In this document: one piece after another, positions 1 through 6,097 of the stretch
How positions within the stretch are numbered: position 1 is the stretch's first letter
Layout of the letters: each line of letters begins with the position of its first letter
Origin: a bacterium
Lineage (GTDB): Bacteria > Verrucomicrobiota > Verrucomicrobiae > Opitutales > Opitutaceae
Reading direction: 5' to 3'
DNA: 8,075 nt
Assembly: GCA_021780625.1 (NCBI GenBank)
Contig: JAJXYI010000039.1
Coordinates: 1-8,075, forward strand
Notes under the pieces: model-generated
What the model was told of the DNA's origin: nothing
Databases searched by the model: none
Seen by the model: only the letters and a program-made list of their open reading frames with translations
Program-made: the position numbers and the translations under genes

Positions 1-77
1 CCGACCTCCGACGTCCGACCTCCGACTTCTGACCTCCGACCTCTGTCCTCTGGCATCTGTCCTCCGACCTCCAACCT
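1..77. repeat. Degenerate 7-bp tandem repeat, 11 units
   Basis: Eleven consecutive 7-bp units can be read from base 1 to 77. The consensus is CCGACCT on the plus strand (AGGTCGG on the minus strand), with variants such as CCGACGT, CTGACCT, CTGTCCT, CTGGCAT and CCAACCT. The phase is kept throughout with no indel. The array starts at the window edge and probably continues to the left. Its last unit overlaps the stop codon (76-78) of the minus-strand methyltransferase gene, so it forms that gene's immediate 3' flank. One strand is purine-rich. Whether it is transcribed or acts in termination cannot be told. Confidence 0.85.
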
Positions 78-705
78 ACCCCTTCCGTGCGCTTAGCAGA
101 AAGATCGGAAAGTCACGTTCGGCGCCGGCTGCGTTGACCTTCCGCATCACATAGGCAGTCGCGGTGGCGATTTCCGTAAATCCGGCGGCGGAACAAAGTC
201 CCTCGATCGTCGACTGCGCGAAGCCAAAGTGCTCCACGCCGGCGTTATCGGAATGAAAATCGCCGGGTTCAGGTTCGAGGTCCGCAATGGCGATGTGTCC
301 ACCCGCAGGGAGCATTGAATGGAAGCGGTGCAGCAGGGCAGCGGTATCCCGCACATGATGGAAAACCATGGAACTGACGATCACGTCGGGCCTGAGCGCG
401 TCGGCAGCTGCGCCGTCCTGCGCGAGATCGAGCAGGACCGGCTCAACGTTGGTCACACCGAGGGCGGCGAGCTTGGACCGCATGACGTCGAGCATGCCCT
501 GCGATGAATCGGCCGCGAAGACCCGCTTCACGAGCGGACTGAACTTCAGCGCCATCACGCCCGTGCCCGCTCCGTAGTCGAGTACGGTGAGCTGGGGAGT
601 CGGCTTCAGTCGTTCGATCATGGCCTCGCTGAGCGCGAGCGTCATCGCAAGCCGTGTCGGATTGCTGTCCCACTGTGCCGCCTCCCGGTCGAAATCGCGC
701 TTCAT
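76..705 (-). CDS. Class I SAM-dependent methyltransferase
   Basis: A 209-residue protein with a single Rossmann-type methyltransferase domain, expected to be cytoplasmic. SAM-binding motif I is VLDYGAGTGV at residues 41-50. The acidic residue after beta-2 is D66 (VFAADSSQGM). DVIVSSMVFHHV at 107-118 fits the motif III/beta-4 region, and LPAGGHIAIADLEPE at 132-146 is the usual post-motif strand and loop of the Methyltransf_11/25/UbiE-like group. No substrate-recognition domain is present, so the acceptor is unknown. The length is normal for a stand-alone small-molecule methyltransferase. The ATG at 703-705 is the natural start because the MKRDFDREAAQWD opening is typical of this group. No strong Shine-Dalgarno is visible upstream, only GGATCTCGGG. 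It is divergent from the SRPBCC gene. A longer overlapping minus frame at 443-898 is a shadow. Confidence 0.88.
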   Translation of the reverse strand: MKRDFDREAAQWDSNPTRLAMTLALSEAMIERLKPTPQLTVLDYGAGTGVMALKFSPLVKRVFAADSSQGMLDVMRSKLAALGVTNVEPVLLDLAQDGAAADALRPDVIVSSMVFHHVRDTAALLHRFHSMLPAGGHIAIADLEPEPGDFHSDNAGVEHFGFAQSTIEGLCSAAGFTEIATATAYVMRKVNAAGAERDFPIFLLSARKG

Positions 706-792
706 GGCCCGAGATCCATTCCCCGGGCCGCCCTGGGCGGCAAGGCATTTTGCTCACAGGTCCACTGCCGGACCGCAGGATCGTCCTTTTTT

Positions 793-874
793 GAGTGCGG
801 AATCTTCCGAAGGCCCTGAGTTTGCCGAACGGGGATTCAATCACAGCCTTCGGACGCGAGTCGCGACTCGCGCC
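793..874 (-). repeat. Two-hairpin palindromic element, long variant
   Basis: Read on the minus strand, the first 30 nt match the inverted copy at 3664-3713 at 28 of 30 positions, and the last 12 nt (GATTCCGCACTC) match exactly. The hairpin-1 arms form an 18-nt perfect palindrome (855-872, CGCGAGTCG/CGACTCGCG). The second hairpin differs from the short copies: the two-base GA centre is replaced by about 30 nt. An additional 8-bp inverted repeat, TCCGAAGG (806-813) with CCTTCGGA (847-854), appears across the element. It is flanked by a T6 run at 787-792. It lies in a divergent promoter region, not between convergent genes. The family identity is inferred from sequence alignment by eye. Confidence 0.75.
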
Positions 875-905
875 CTGGACTGACGCCTTTTCAGCCATCG
901 CGACC

Positions 906-938
906 CGGTATGAAGCCCTCCTGACATACCGTTGTCAG
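906..938. promoter_or_regulatory. Two overlapping dyads ahead of SRPBCC gene
   Basis: CGGTATG (906-912) and CATACCG (925-931) form a 7-bp inverted repeat with a 12-nt spacer. CTGACA (921-926) and TGTCAG (933-938) form a second, 6-bp dyad with a 6-nt spacer. The two share bases 921-931 and so cannot pair at once as hairpins. They end 22 nt before the ATG of the SRPBCC gene. The symmetry suggests an operator for a dimeric repressor or a switching leader structure. No regulator gene adjoins it, so the binding protein is unknown. Confidence 0.4.
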
Positions 939-960
939 TACCCTTTGGTAGGATTCGGCC

Positions 961-1398
961 ATGATGACACCTGCAAAGACGGAAGAATTTTGGTCAGTGG
1001 AACACTCCATCCTGGTTCGTGCCACGCCCGCCATCGTGTGGCGGTTTTTCGAAGACACCCGGCGCTGGCGCACGTGGAACAGTGGCGTCGCCGACATCGA
1101 GATGCGCGGACCGTTCAGGACCGGTTCGCGATTCCTCATGACTCTGCCCGACGGGGTCGTGATCAAGAGCAAGCTCACCAACGTCGAACCGGGTCGGCTG
1201 TTTGTCGACGAGACGGCGTTCGCCAGCGCAGTTATTTCCGTCCACCACCGGCTCGAGCCCGCCCACGGCGGCACGCGGGTCATCTACCGCCTCGAAGCCC
1301 GGGGCGCTGGCGGCGGCGAAGTCGGCCCTGCGATCGCGGCAGACTTCCCCGACGTCCTTCGTAGCCTGGCGCGTGCGGCCGAACAATGCGCGTCCTAG
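961..1398 (+). CDS. SRPBCC (START/polyketide-cyclase fold) protein
   Basis: A 145-residue protein consisting of one SRPBCC-superfamily domain, most like the Polyketide_cyc2/CoxG-type group. The opening EEFWSVEHSILVRATPAIVWRFFED (residues 8-32) is the characteristic first strand plus the helix with an A-x-VW motif. RRWRTWNSGVADIEMRGPFRTGSRF follows the pattern in which a W-x-x-W segment precedes 'G.F..G..'. GTRVIYRLEARG is the late amphipathic strand, and a C-terminal helix (FPDVLRSLARAAEQ) closes the cavity. Such domains bind hydrophobic ligands. The ligand here cannot be inferred. No signal peptide is seen, so it is likely cytoplasmic. The start at the first of two adjacent ATG codons is supported by a GGTAGGA-like ribosome site at 948-954. 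The amylase gene follows 153 bp downstream on the same strand, a gap large enough that co-transcription is doubtful. Confidence 0.82.
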   Translation: MMTPAKTEEFWSVEHSILVRATPAIVWRFFEDTRRWRTWNSGVADIEMRGPFRTGSRFLMTLPDGVVIKSKLTNVEPGRLFVDETAFASAVISVHHRLEPAHGGTRVIYRLEARGAGGGEVGPAIAADFPDVLRSLARAAEQCAS

Positions 1399-1551
1399 GC
1401 GCGGACCTCCGCTGACCCGGCGGGCAGGCGCTTCAGGCCCCACCCGCCCTTCGGACCAACGCCGGCCGGTTCCAAGAAGAGTGCGGGCATGCCAAGAATC
1501 CTCCGATCGCTGCAGGTCGCGACGGCCGGCCGCACGGACGACGCTGGGACC
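1399..1551. other. Gap between SRPBCC and amylase genes
   Basis: This is non-coding if the amylase starts at 1552. It contains a 6-bp inverted repeat, GGCGGG (1419-1424) and CCCGCC (1443-1448), with no T-tract, and a purine stretch AAGAAGAG at 1474-1481. The latter would be a good ribosome site for an alternative in-frame ATG at 1489. No clear promoter hexamers were found. Confidence 0.4.
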
Positions 1552-3408
1552 ATGCGCTCCTTTGCCACGCTGTTCTTCGCCCTTGCGATCACGCTCGGCG
1601 CCCTCGCCCGCCCGTATCGGATCGACCACCTCGAGCCCCTGAACTGGTGGGTGGGCATGCACGACCCCTCGCTCCAGCTCATGATCAACGGCCCACACGT
1701 GGCCGACCTGCAACCCGAGGTCGACTATCCGGGGGTGAAGGTCACCGGCGTGGAGCGCACGGACAACCCCGACTTCCTGTTCGTGAATCTCACGATCGCC
1801 CGCGACACCCATCCCGGCACCGCCGTCCTCGGGTTCAGAAAGGGCTCCGCGGTCGTCCTGCGCCGCGGATACGAACTCGAGGCGCGCCGCTCCGGTTCCC
1901 GCGAACGCCGTGGCTTCAATTCGCGCGACGCCATCTACCTCATCACGCCCGATCGCTTCGCTGACGCGGATCCCTCGGATGATTCGATGCCCGGGATGCT
2001 GGAGAAGGCCGACCGCGCGAACCCCAACGGCCGCCATGGCGGCGACATCGCGGGCATGGCGGCGCACCTCGATTACATCCGCCGGCTCGGTTTCACGATG
2101 ATCTGGCCGACGCCCCTGCTGGAGAACAACCAGCCGTCGTATTCGTATCACGGCTACTCGATCACCGACGAGTACCGCATCGACCCCCGCTTCGGGACCA
2201 ATGCGGGGTACCGCGACTTCGTCCGTCAGGCGCGCGAGCACGGGCTTGGCGTCATCCAGGACATCGTGCTCAACCACATCGGCTCCGGGCACTGGTGGAT
2301 GAGGGACCTGCCGTCGAAGGACTGGATCAACCACGCCGTTCACCCGGTGATGACCAACAACCAGCACACGACGGTCCCCGATCCGCACGCGGCGCCCGAG
2401 GACCGGGACCTGTACCTGCACGGCTGGTTTGTCCCGACGATGCCCGACCTCAACCAGCGCAATCCGCTGCTCGCCCGTTACCTCATCCAGAACACGATCT
2501 GGTGGATCGAATACGCCGACCTCTCCGGCGTGCGCGAGGACACGTTCTCGTATTCCGACCCAGCCTTCCTGCACGCCTGGTGCACCGCCGTGATGCGCGA
2601 GTATCCGCATTTCAACATCGTCGGCGAGGAGATGGACGACCAGCCCTACCTCACCGCGTACTGGCAGACGGGTGCGCACAACCGGGACGGCTACGATTCG
2701 GGCCTGCCGACCGTGACGGATTTCCCAGTGGTCGACCTCCTGCCCGAGGCGCTCAACGCACCGGAGACCTGGGGCACCGGGCTCATCCAGCTCTACAACA
2801 TGATCGCCGCGGATTACCTGTACGCGAACCCGATGAACCTGCTCGTGTTTCCGGACAACCACGACCGGCCGCGCATCTTCTCACAGCTGCACGACAACCT
2901 GGATCTCCTGCGCACGGAACTGCTCTTCGTGGCGACGACGCGCGGCATTCCGCAGTTCTATTACGGCACGGAGATCCTGAAGCAGAGTCCGACCGTCCGC
3001 GACGACGGCCTCATCCGCTCCGACATGCCCGGCGGCTGGGCGGGCGACAAGGCGAACGCCTTCACCGGCGCAGGCCTCACCCCAGCCCAGCGGGGCATGC
3101 AGGACTACGTCCGGCGCCTGTTCACCTGGCGGCACCAGTGCAGGGCCGTGACCGAGGGCAGCCTCACCCACTACATTCCGGAGTCCGGGTTCTATGTGTA
3201 TTTCCGAACCAAGGACGACGATCGCGTCATGGTCGTCATCAACAAGAATCACGGCGCGGCCCGCCTCGATCTCGCCCGCTTCGCGCGCATGCTCGGCGGC
3301 GCGAGGGCCGGGACCAATGTCCTCACCGGCCAAACGGTGAACCTGACCTCGCCCCTCGAGCTTAACCCGCTGCAGTCCGTGGCGATCGAATACCGGGTCG
3401 CACCGTGA
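1552..3408 (+). CDS. Secreted GH13 neopullulanase/cyclomaltodextrinase
   Basis: A 618-residue exported alpha-amylase-superfamily enzyme, closest in architecture to Bacteroidetes SusA-type neopullulanases. Residues 1-19 form a signal peptide (hydrophobic core FATLFFALAITLGALA, cleavage before RPY). An N-terminal Ig-like Cyc-maltodext_N domain follows (about 20-110, with the LNWWVGM...LQLMI signature). The TIM-barrel is about 124-525 and a C-terminal beta domain reaches the end. GH13 motifs are intact: DIVLNH (237-242), GVREDTF with the nucleophile D330, NIVGEE with the proposed acid/base E359, and NHD (436-438) with the transition-state stabiliser D438. The segment SYSYHGYSITDEYRIDPRFG-like at 197-215 is typical of this subfamily. 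Expected activity is hydrolysis of alpha-1,4 links in pullulan, cyclodextrins or maltooligosaccharides in the periplasm or outside the cell; the preferred substrate is not provable. The ATG at 1552 is chosen because it directly begins the signal peptide. An in-frame ATG at 1489 would add 21 charged residues in front. No SusC/SusD genes are adjacent. Confidence 0.93.
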   Translation: MRSFATLFFALAITLGALARPYRIDHLEPLNWWVGMHDPSLQLMINGPHVADLQPEVDYPGVKVTGVERTDNPDFLFVNLTIARDTHPGTAVLGFRKGSAVVLRRGYELEARRSGSRERRGFNSRDAIYLITPDRFADADPSDDSMPGMLEKADRANPNGRHGGDIAGMAAHLDYIRRLGFTMIWPTPLLENNQPSYSYHGYSITDEYRIDPRFGTNAGYRDFVRQAREHGLGVIQDIVLNHIGSGHWWMRDLPSKDWINHAVHPVMTNNQHTTVPDPHAAPEDRDLYLHGWFVPTMPDLNQRNPLLARYLIQNTIWWIEYADLSGVREDTFSYSDPAFLHAWCTAVMREYPHFNIVGEEMDDQPYLTAYWQTGAHNRDGYDSGLPTVTDFPVVDLLPEALNAPETWGTGLIQLYNMIAADYLYANPMNLLVFPDNHDRPRIFSQLHDNLDLLRTELLFVATTRGIPQFYYGTEILKQSPTVRDDGLIRSDMPGGWAGDKANAFTGAGLTPAQRGMQDYVRRLFTWRHQCRAVTEGSLTHYIPESGFYVYFRTKDDDRVMVVINKNHGAARLDLARFARMLGGARAGTNVLTGQTVNLTSPLELNPLQSVAIEYRVAP

Positions 3409-3577
3409 GTGGAGACCCGAACCGTGTTCACGCGGAGACGCGGGGATGCGGGGGGATTGGCCACGGTGCCTACGAAGGTCCACGGGGTGCGGCGTACAAT
3501 CGCGCACCCATAGGCGGGCAGCGCGACTCCCGGCCAACCCGGCGCGAGCCTTGTGCGTCAACTGAGCATCGATCGGA

Positions 3578-3630
3578 GGGCGAGACGTCGAGACGTCCCG
3601 TCCAAAGCGGAGCCGAGGCTCCGCACTCCA
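3578..3630 (+). repeat. Two-hairpin palindromic element, copy A1
   Basis: After GGG the copy reads as two inverted repeats with GA centres. Hairpin 1 is 3581-3600 (arms CGAGACGTC and GACGTCCCG, one mismatched pair). Hairpin 2 is 3607-3624 (arms GCGGAGCC and GGCTCCGC, perfect). They are separated by TCCAAA and followed by ACTCCA. It aligns without gaps to copy A2 exactly 209 bp downstream. It also aligns in structure to the reverse complement of copy B1, whose arms differ in sequence but still pair. Confidence 0.85.
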
Positions 3631-3663
3631 CATGTCTAGCAGCCTGCCAGCTATTCTCCTATT

Positions 3664-3713
3664 GAGTGCGGAATCTCGATTCCGCCTTCGGATGCGAGTC
3701 TCGACTCGCGCCC
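3664..3713 (-). repeat. Two-hairpin palindromic element, copy B1 (inverted)
   Basis: Plus-strand order is GAGTGC, then an 8-bp inverted repeat (GCGGAATC 3668-3675, GATTCCGC 3678-3685), CTTCGGAT, and a 7-bp inverted repeat (GCGAGTC 3694-3700, GACTCGC 3703-3709) ending in GCGCCC. Both have TC centres on this strand, which become GA on the minus strand. Reverse-complemented, it begins GGGCG and ends CCGCACTC exactly as copies A1 and A2 do. It is therefore the same element in opposite orientation with different, still complementary, arms. Confidence 0.85.
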
Positions 3714-3786
3714 CCCGCTGGCGCCTCACGCCGGCGAATGCGCAGCCACCGCGCGGACCTCGCGCGGCTGCGGAGCACCGGCAGGA

Positions 3787-3839
3787 GGGCGGGACGTCGA
3801 GACGTCCCGTCAAAAACGGAGCCGAGGCTCCGCACTCCA
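3787..3839 (+). repeat. Two-hairpin palindromic element, copy A2
   Basis: Hairpin 1 (3790-3809) has perfect 9-bp arms, CGGGACGTC and GACGTCCCG, around GA. Hairpin 2 (3817-3832) has perfect 7-bp arms, CGGAGCC and GGCTCCG, around GA. The linker is TCAAAAA. Apart from a few substitutions it equals copy A1 at an offset of 209 bp, and similarity continues into both flanks (3773-3786 and about 3840-3853). Confidence 0.85.
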
Positions 3840-3874
3840 GATGTCCAGCGGCTCGCTCGTGCTCATCCCTTTGG

Positions 3875-3897
3875 GAGTGCGGCTTCTCTATTCCCGC
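3875..3897 (-). repeat. Decayed remnant of inverted element copy (B2-like)
   Basis: GAGTGCGG followed by CTTCTCTATTCCCGC resembles the first 22 bases of copy B1, with several changes that destroy the hairpin. It lies 36 bp after copy A2, as B1 lies 34 bp after A1, so the A-B unit appears to have been duplicated and the second B has degenerated. Confidence 0.45.
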
Positions 3898-3954
3898 TCC
3901 TCGGTCCCTGCTTCCTTTCTTTCCGGGTGCCTTTGCCGCCCCAAGATCCTCACG

Positions 3955-5943
3955 TCACCGCGAGCCCACCGTCTGCGGCACAAGATAGGCTTCGACGATT
4001 GCATTGCCCGACTTGCCGTTGGCGTCCTTCACGATCGCGGTGTAGGTGCCCGCGGGAAGGGTCACAAGCATCGCCGAATCCTCGGTGTAGGTCAGGGGAA
4101 AATCGTGGACGGTGGTTGTCGCGTCCTGGATGGCGGCCGCCTCGGTTGGGTCGCTCTGCCAGCTTGTATTCGATTGGATCGGCAGGCTCTGGGAATTGTA
4201 GAGCGTGATCGTCGGATTCGGCAGGATGTTGCTCACGCTGTAACGCGACAGCGAGGGCCCGACAGCGCGGAGCAGCACCGTGCCAGGGTTTTGAAGGATC
4301 AATCCCACGGTCGCCGCGGAATCTCCGGTGCCGACATAGCAGCGCGTCGAAATCGCGGAGAATTGATTTGCCGGGTCGAGCTTTCCGCTCGGGCTGTAGA
4401 GATACACCTCCACGATCGCGTTGCCGGTTCCGCCGTCCGCGCCCTTGACCTCCGCGGTATAAAGCCCGGGGGGCAGCTGGACCGTGATCGCCGAGTCGTC
4501 GGGCGACGTGAAGGGAAACGCGTGGACCGCCTTCGTCACCGCATCGACGCCGTAGGCATCCTTGTAGTTGCCGGTCACATCATCCGCCTTCGTACCGCTG
4601 AGGTAGGTCATGCCGGACTGCCAGCCCACGTTCTCGAGGATCGGCGTGCCCGCGGAGTTGTAGATCGTGAGCTGCGGTTTCGCGATCGTGTTGGCCACGC
4701 CCTGCGTTCCAAGGGTCGGTCCGCTCGCCCGAACGAGAACGACCGACCGATTCTTCAGGATGAAGCCCGCCACGCCAACCGAACTTCCTGTTCCCACGTA
4801 GCAGCGGGTCGAGATGTCGACAAACGAGTTGGGGAAGACTGTATAGCTGGGCGGCGTCGTACTGATCACCGAGACTCCGGATGAAAGCGGAGTCAGGAGC
4901 GCGAGCCGGTAAGGCAGCTGCGAATACGAGGTTCCCGCGGGCGTCGACGGGTCCATGCCCTGGTATAGGAACTGGACGTCACCCGGATCGATCGTGAGCG
5001 TCTGATCGTAGCCGTCGCGAACCAGTTCGCCGTGGCTAAAGTCGTTGCTCTCCGGCACAGGGTCTAGGGGGTTCAAACTCACGTTTGCGCGCCCGGCGAA
5101 CGGATCACTTTCGCTGGCATGGTACGGCGTCCAGGTGCCGTCGAGGCTGTCAGCCAGGAAGCCCTTGAAGTAGCGGCGTCCGGTCGCACCGATGCATTCG
5201 ATGATCGCGAGGTATTCGCTCGCTCCCTTGATGTGGTAGACGCAGCTCGCCTCGAAGAGGTCGAACTTGGATGCCGTCTGCATGACGACCACCGGATTGC
5301 TGAATCCGTTGGGAAAGTTGGCGAGCGTGGTCTGACTCCGGTACCAGCGGCCGTCGTCGCCCGAGAAAAAGAGGTAGGCGTTGGTGTCGTCGCAGATCAC
5401 CCAGAAATCGATCCAGCTGGAGGGCGCTCCCGAGGGCGTAGTCGGAAAAAAGTTCTGCGGGGCGGTCCAGGTCTCCGGCTTGGAGAGGTCGTCGGCCGTG
5501 GAATAGGTCGGCTGGGGCGACTGGCAGATCAGGTACCACTTCTTCTGCGGCGTGAAGTAGAACACCTGGGGTGCGCAGTGATATCCGGCGAAGGCGGGGT
5601 TCGCCGTATCGAGGTAAACCTGCTTCGCGCTGCTGGCCTGCGACCAGGTGGGGAATTTCAAATACACCATGTTCCACTGCCCGGCCGTGTTCGCCACGGT
5701 GGCAAACACGTGCCAGTAGCCCCCGTACTGCACGACCGAGGGATCCTTGATGGACACCAGGTTGTGGTTCGCGTCCGAGATTGGCGAGATCAGCGGATCG
5801 GAGGTGGTCCACTCAAGCGGCTCGCTGAAGGGCGCCGGCAGCGCGGCGATCGCAGCCGGGACCGCAGCGATGACACCAACGACGACGAGCGTCAGGACGA
5901 AGCGGTTCAACACGGACATTTTCAGGAGGGCGGGCTGGTTCAT
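3955..5943 (-). CDS. Secreted GH62 alpha-L-arabinofuranosidase
   Basis: A 662-residue exported enzyme that should remove arabinose side chains from arabinoxylan or arabinan. After a signal peptide (hydrophobic core LTLVVVGVIAAVPAAIA, likely cleavage near residue 33), a GH62 five-bladed propeller spans about residues 43-352. Hallmark segments are SIKDPSVV (general base D67), WIDFWVICDD (D179, pKa-modulating), FDLFEASCVY (general acid E231), ANFPNGFSNPV, FSHGELVRDG and QFLYQGMDPS. The spacing of the three acidic residues is close to that in the characterised Streptomyces enzymes. Two related beta-rich modules follow, each beginning with STRCYVGTG (378-386 and 532-540). No CBM family was recognised. 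An in-frame ATG at 6048 would add 35 Arg-rich residues, and one at 5919 also begins a good signal peptide. The start at 5943 is a compromise: none has a strong ribosome site. The LysR gene lies 154 bp upstream on the same strand. Confidence 0.92.
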   Translation of the reverse strand: MNQPALLKMSVLNRFVLTLVVVGVIAAVPAAIAALPAPFSEPLEWTTSDPLISPISDANHNLVSIKDPSVVQYGGYWHVFATVANTAGQWNMVYLKFPTWSQASSAKQVYLDTANPAFAGYHCAPQVFYFTPQKKWYLICQSPQPTYSTADDLSKPETWTAPQNFFPTTPSGAPSSWIDFWVICDDTNAYLFFSGDDGRWYRSQTTLANFPNGFSNPVVVMQTASKFDLFEASCVYHIKGASEYLAIIECIGATGRRYFKGFLADSLDGTWTPYHASESDPFAGRANVSLNPLDPVPESNDFSHGELVRDGYDQTLTIDPGDVQFLYQGMDPSTPAGTSYSQLPYRLALLTPLSSGVSVISTTPPSYTVFPNSFVDISTRCYVGTGSSVGVAGFILKNRSVVLVRASGPTLGTQGVANTIAKPQLTIYNSAGTPILENVGWQSGMTYLSGTKADDVTGNYKDAYGVDAVTKAVHAFPFTSPDDSAITVQLPPGLYTAEVKGADGGTGNAIVEVYLYSPSGKLDPANQFSAISTRCYVGTGDSAATVGLILQNPGTVLLRAVGPSLSRYSVSNILPNPTITLYNSQSLPIQSNTSWQSDPTEAAAIQDATTTVHDFPLTYTEDSAMLVTLPAGTYTAIVKDANGKSGNAIVEAYLVPQTVGSR
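3973..4824 (-). repeat. Tandem C-terminal modules of the GH62 protein
   Basis: This is a protein-level repeat: module 1 is encoded at about 4824-4396 and module 2 at about 4362-3973. Shared landmarks in order are F-x-x-ISTRCYVGTG, G-x-ILxN, VLxRAxGPxL, a P-x-(L/I)TxYNS stretch, a WQS motif, VHxFP, DSAxxVxLPxGxYTAxVKxAxGxxGNAIVExYL. Module 1 carries about 20 extra residues (near SGTKADDVTGNYKDAYG). The DNA copies have diverged considerably. The pattern recalls modules on other Verrucomicrobiota secreted proteins, where they may act in attachment or display; that role is inference. Confidence 0.75.
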
Positions 5944-6026
5944 GGGCTGGAATCCGCGGACGGTTCGCGTGCGCGGGGCAGGGATGGCTGGCAGGGACGC
6001 GATGCTGGTGCGCGCGCGAGGTGAAA

Positions 6027-6053
6027 TTCGTACACGGATCGCGACCATGGCAA
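6027..6053 (-). promoter_or_regulatory. Possible sigma-70-like promoter of the GH62 gene
   Basis: On the minus strand, TTGCCA (6048-6053) and TACGAA (6027-6032) resemble -35 and -10 hexamers, but the 15-nt spacer is short. If real, transcription would begin near 6020. That is downstream of the ATG at 6048 and would support the shorter GH62 start at 5943 or 5919. Sigma preferences of this lineage are not known from the window. Confidence 0.2.
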
Positions 6054-6097
6054 TCCCATATCCCCCCCTTCTCAGTCGACGTTGAGCGACGACGAGA

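Larger units (their letters stand above)
706..960. other. Divergent intergenic region
   Basis: This 255-bp non-coding stretch separates the divergent methyltransferase and SRPBCC genes, so it should hold promoters for both. It contains a 7-bp inverted repeat with a 1-nt centre (727-733 GCCGCCC, 735-741 GGGCGGC) about 20 nt upstream of the methyltransferase start. It also holds a T6 run (787-792), a palindromic repeat element (793-874) and two overlapping dyads (906-938). No convincing sigma-70 -35/-10 pair could be picked out on either strand. Confidence 0.6.
3409..3954. other. Repeat-rich gap between convergent hydrolase genes
   Basis: No supported gene lies in these 546 bp between the ends of the amylase and arabinofuranosidase genes. 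The stretch is mostly composed of palindromic elements listed separately. A 6-bp inverted repeat (GGTGCG 3486-3491, CGCACC 3503-3508) follows the amylase by about 80 bp. No classic hairpin plus T-tract terminator was found for either gene. The hairpin elements could serve as bidirectional transcript ends. Open frames crossing the region are fragments of high-GC noise. Confidence 0.65.

Noticed and set aside
793..874. Rho-independent terminator
   Set aside because: The T6 run precedes the hairpins on the plus strand, and on the minus strand the hairpins are followed by A residues, so neither strand gives stem-then-U geometry; it also lies between divergent gene starts.
443..898. Minus frame of 151 codons overlapping the methyltransferase start
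   Set aside because: It overlaps the methyltransferase in another frame and is formed partly from the repeat element; no domain is visible.
994..2862. Long minus-strand open frame (622 codons) opposite the amylase gene
   Set aside because: It is antisense to the well-supported GH13 gene and part of the SRPBCC gene; its translation is low-complexity, Arg/Val/Gly-rich and without domains, as expected from high-GC codon bias.
2881..3813. Minus-strand open frame (310 codons) across the amylase 3' end and repeat region
   Set aside because: It spans both coding antisense and palindromic repeats, with no recognisable fold; a shadow frame.
3578..3839. CRISPR array
   Set aside because: Only a few copies, in alternating orientation, with unequal spacing and similar intervening DNA; this fits REP/BIME-like elements and not repeats with unique spacers.
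3841..4884. Plus-strand open frame (347 codons) opposite the GH62 gene
   Set aside because: It is antisense to the conserved GH62 modules, with an Arg/Asp/Val-rich shadow composition.
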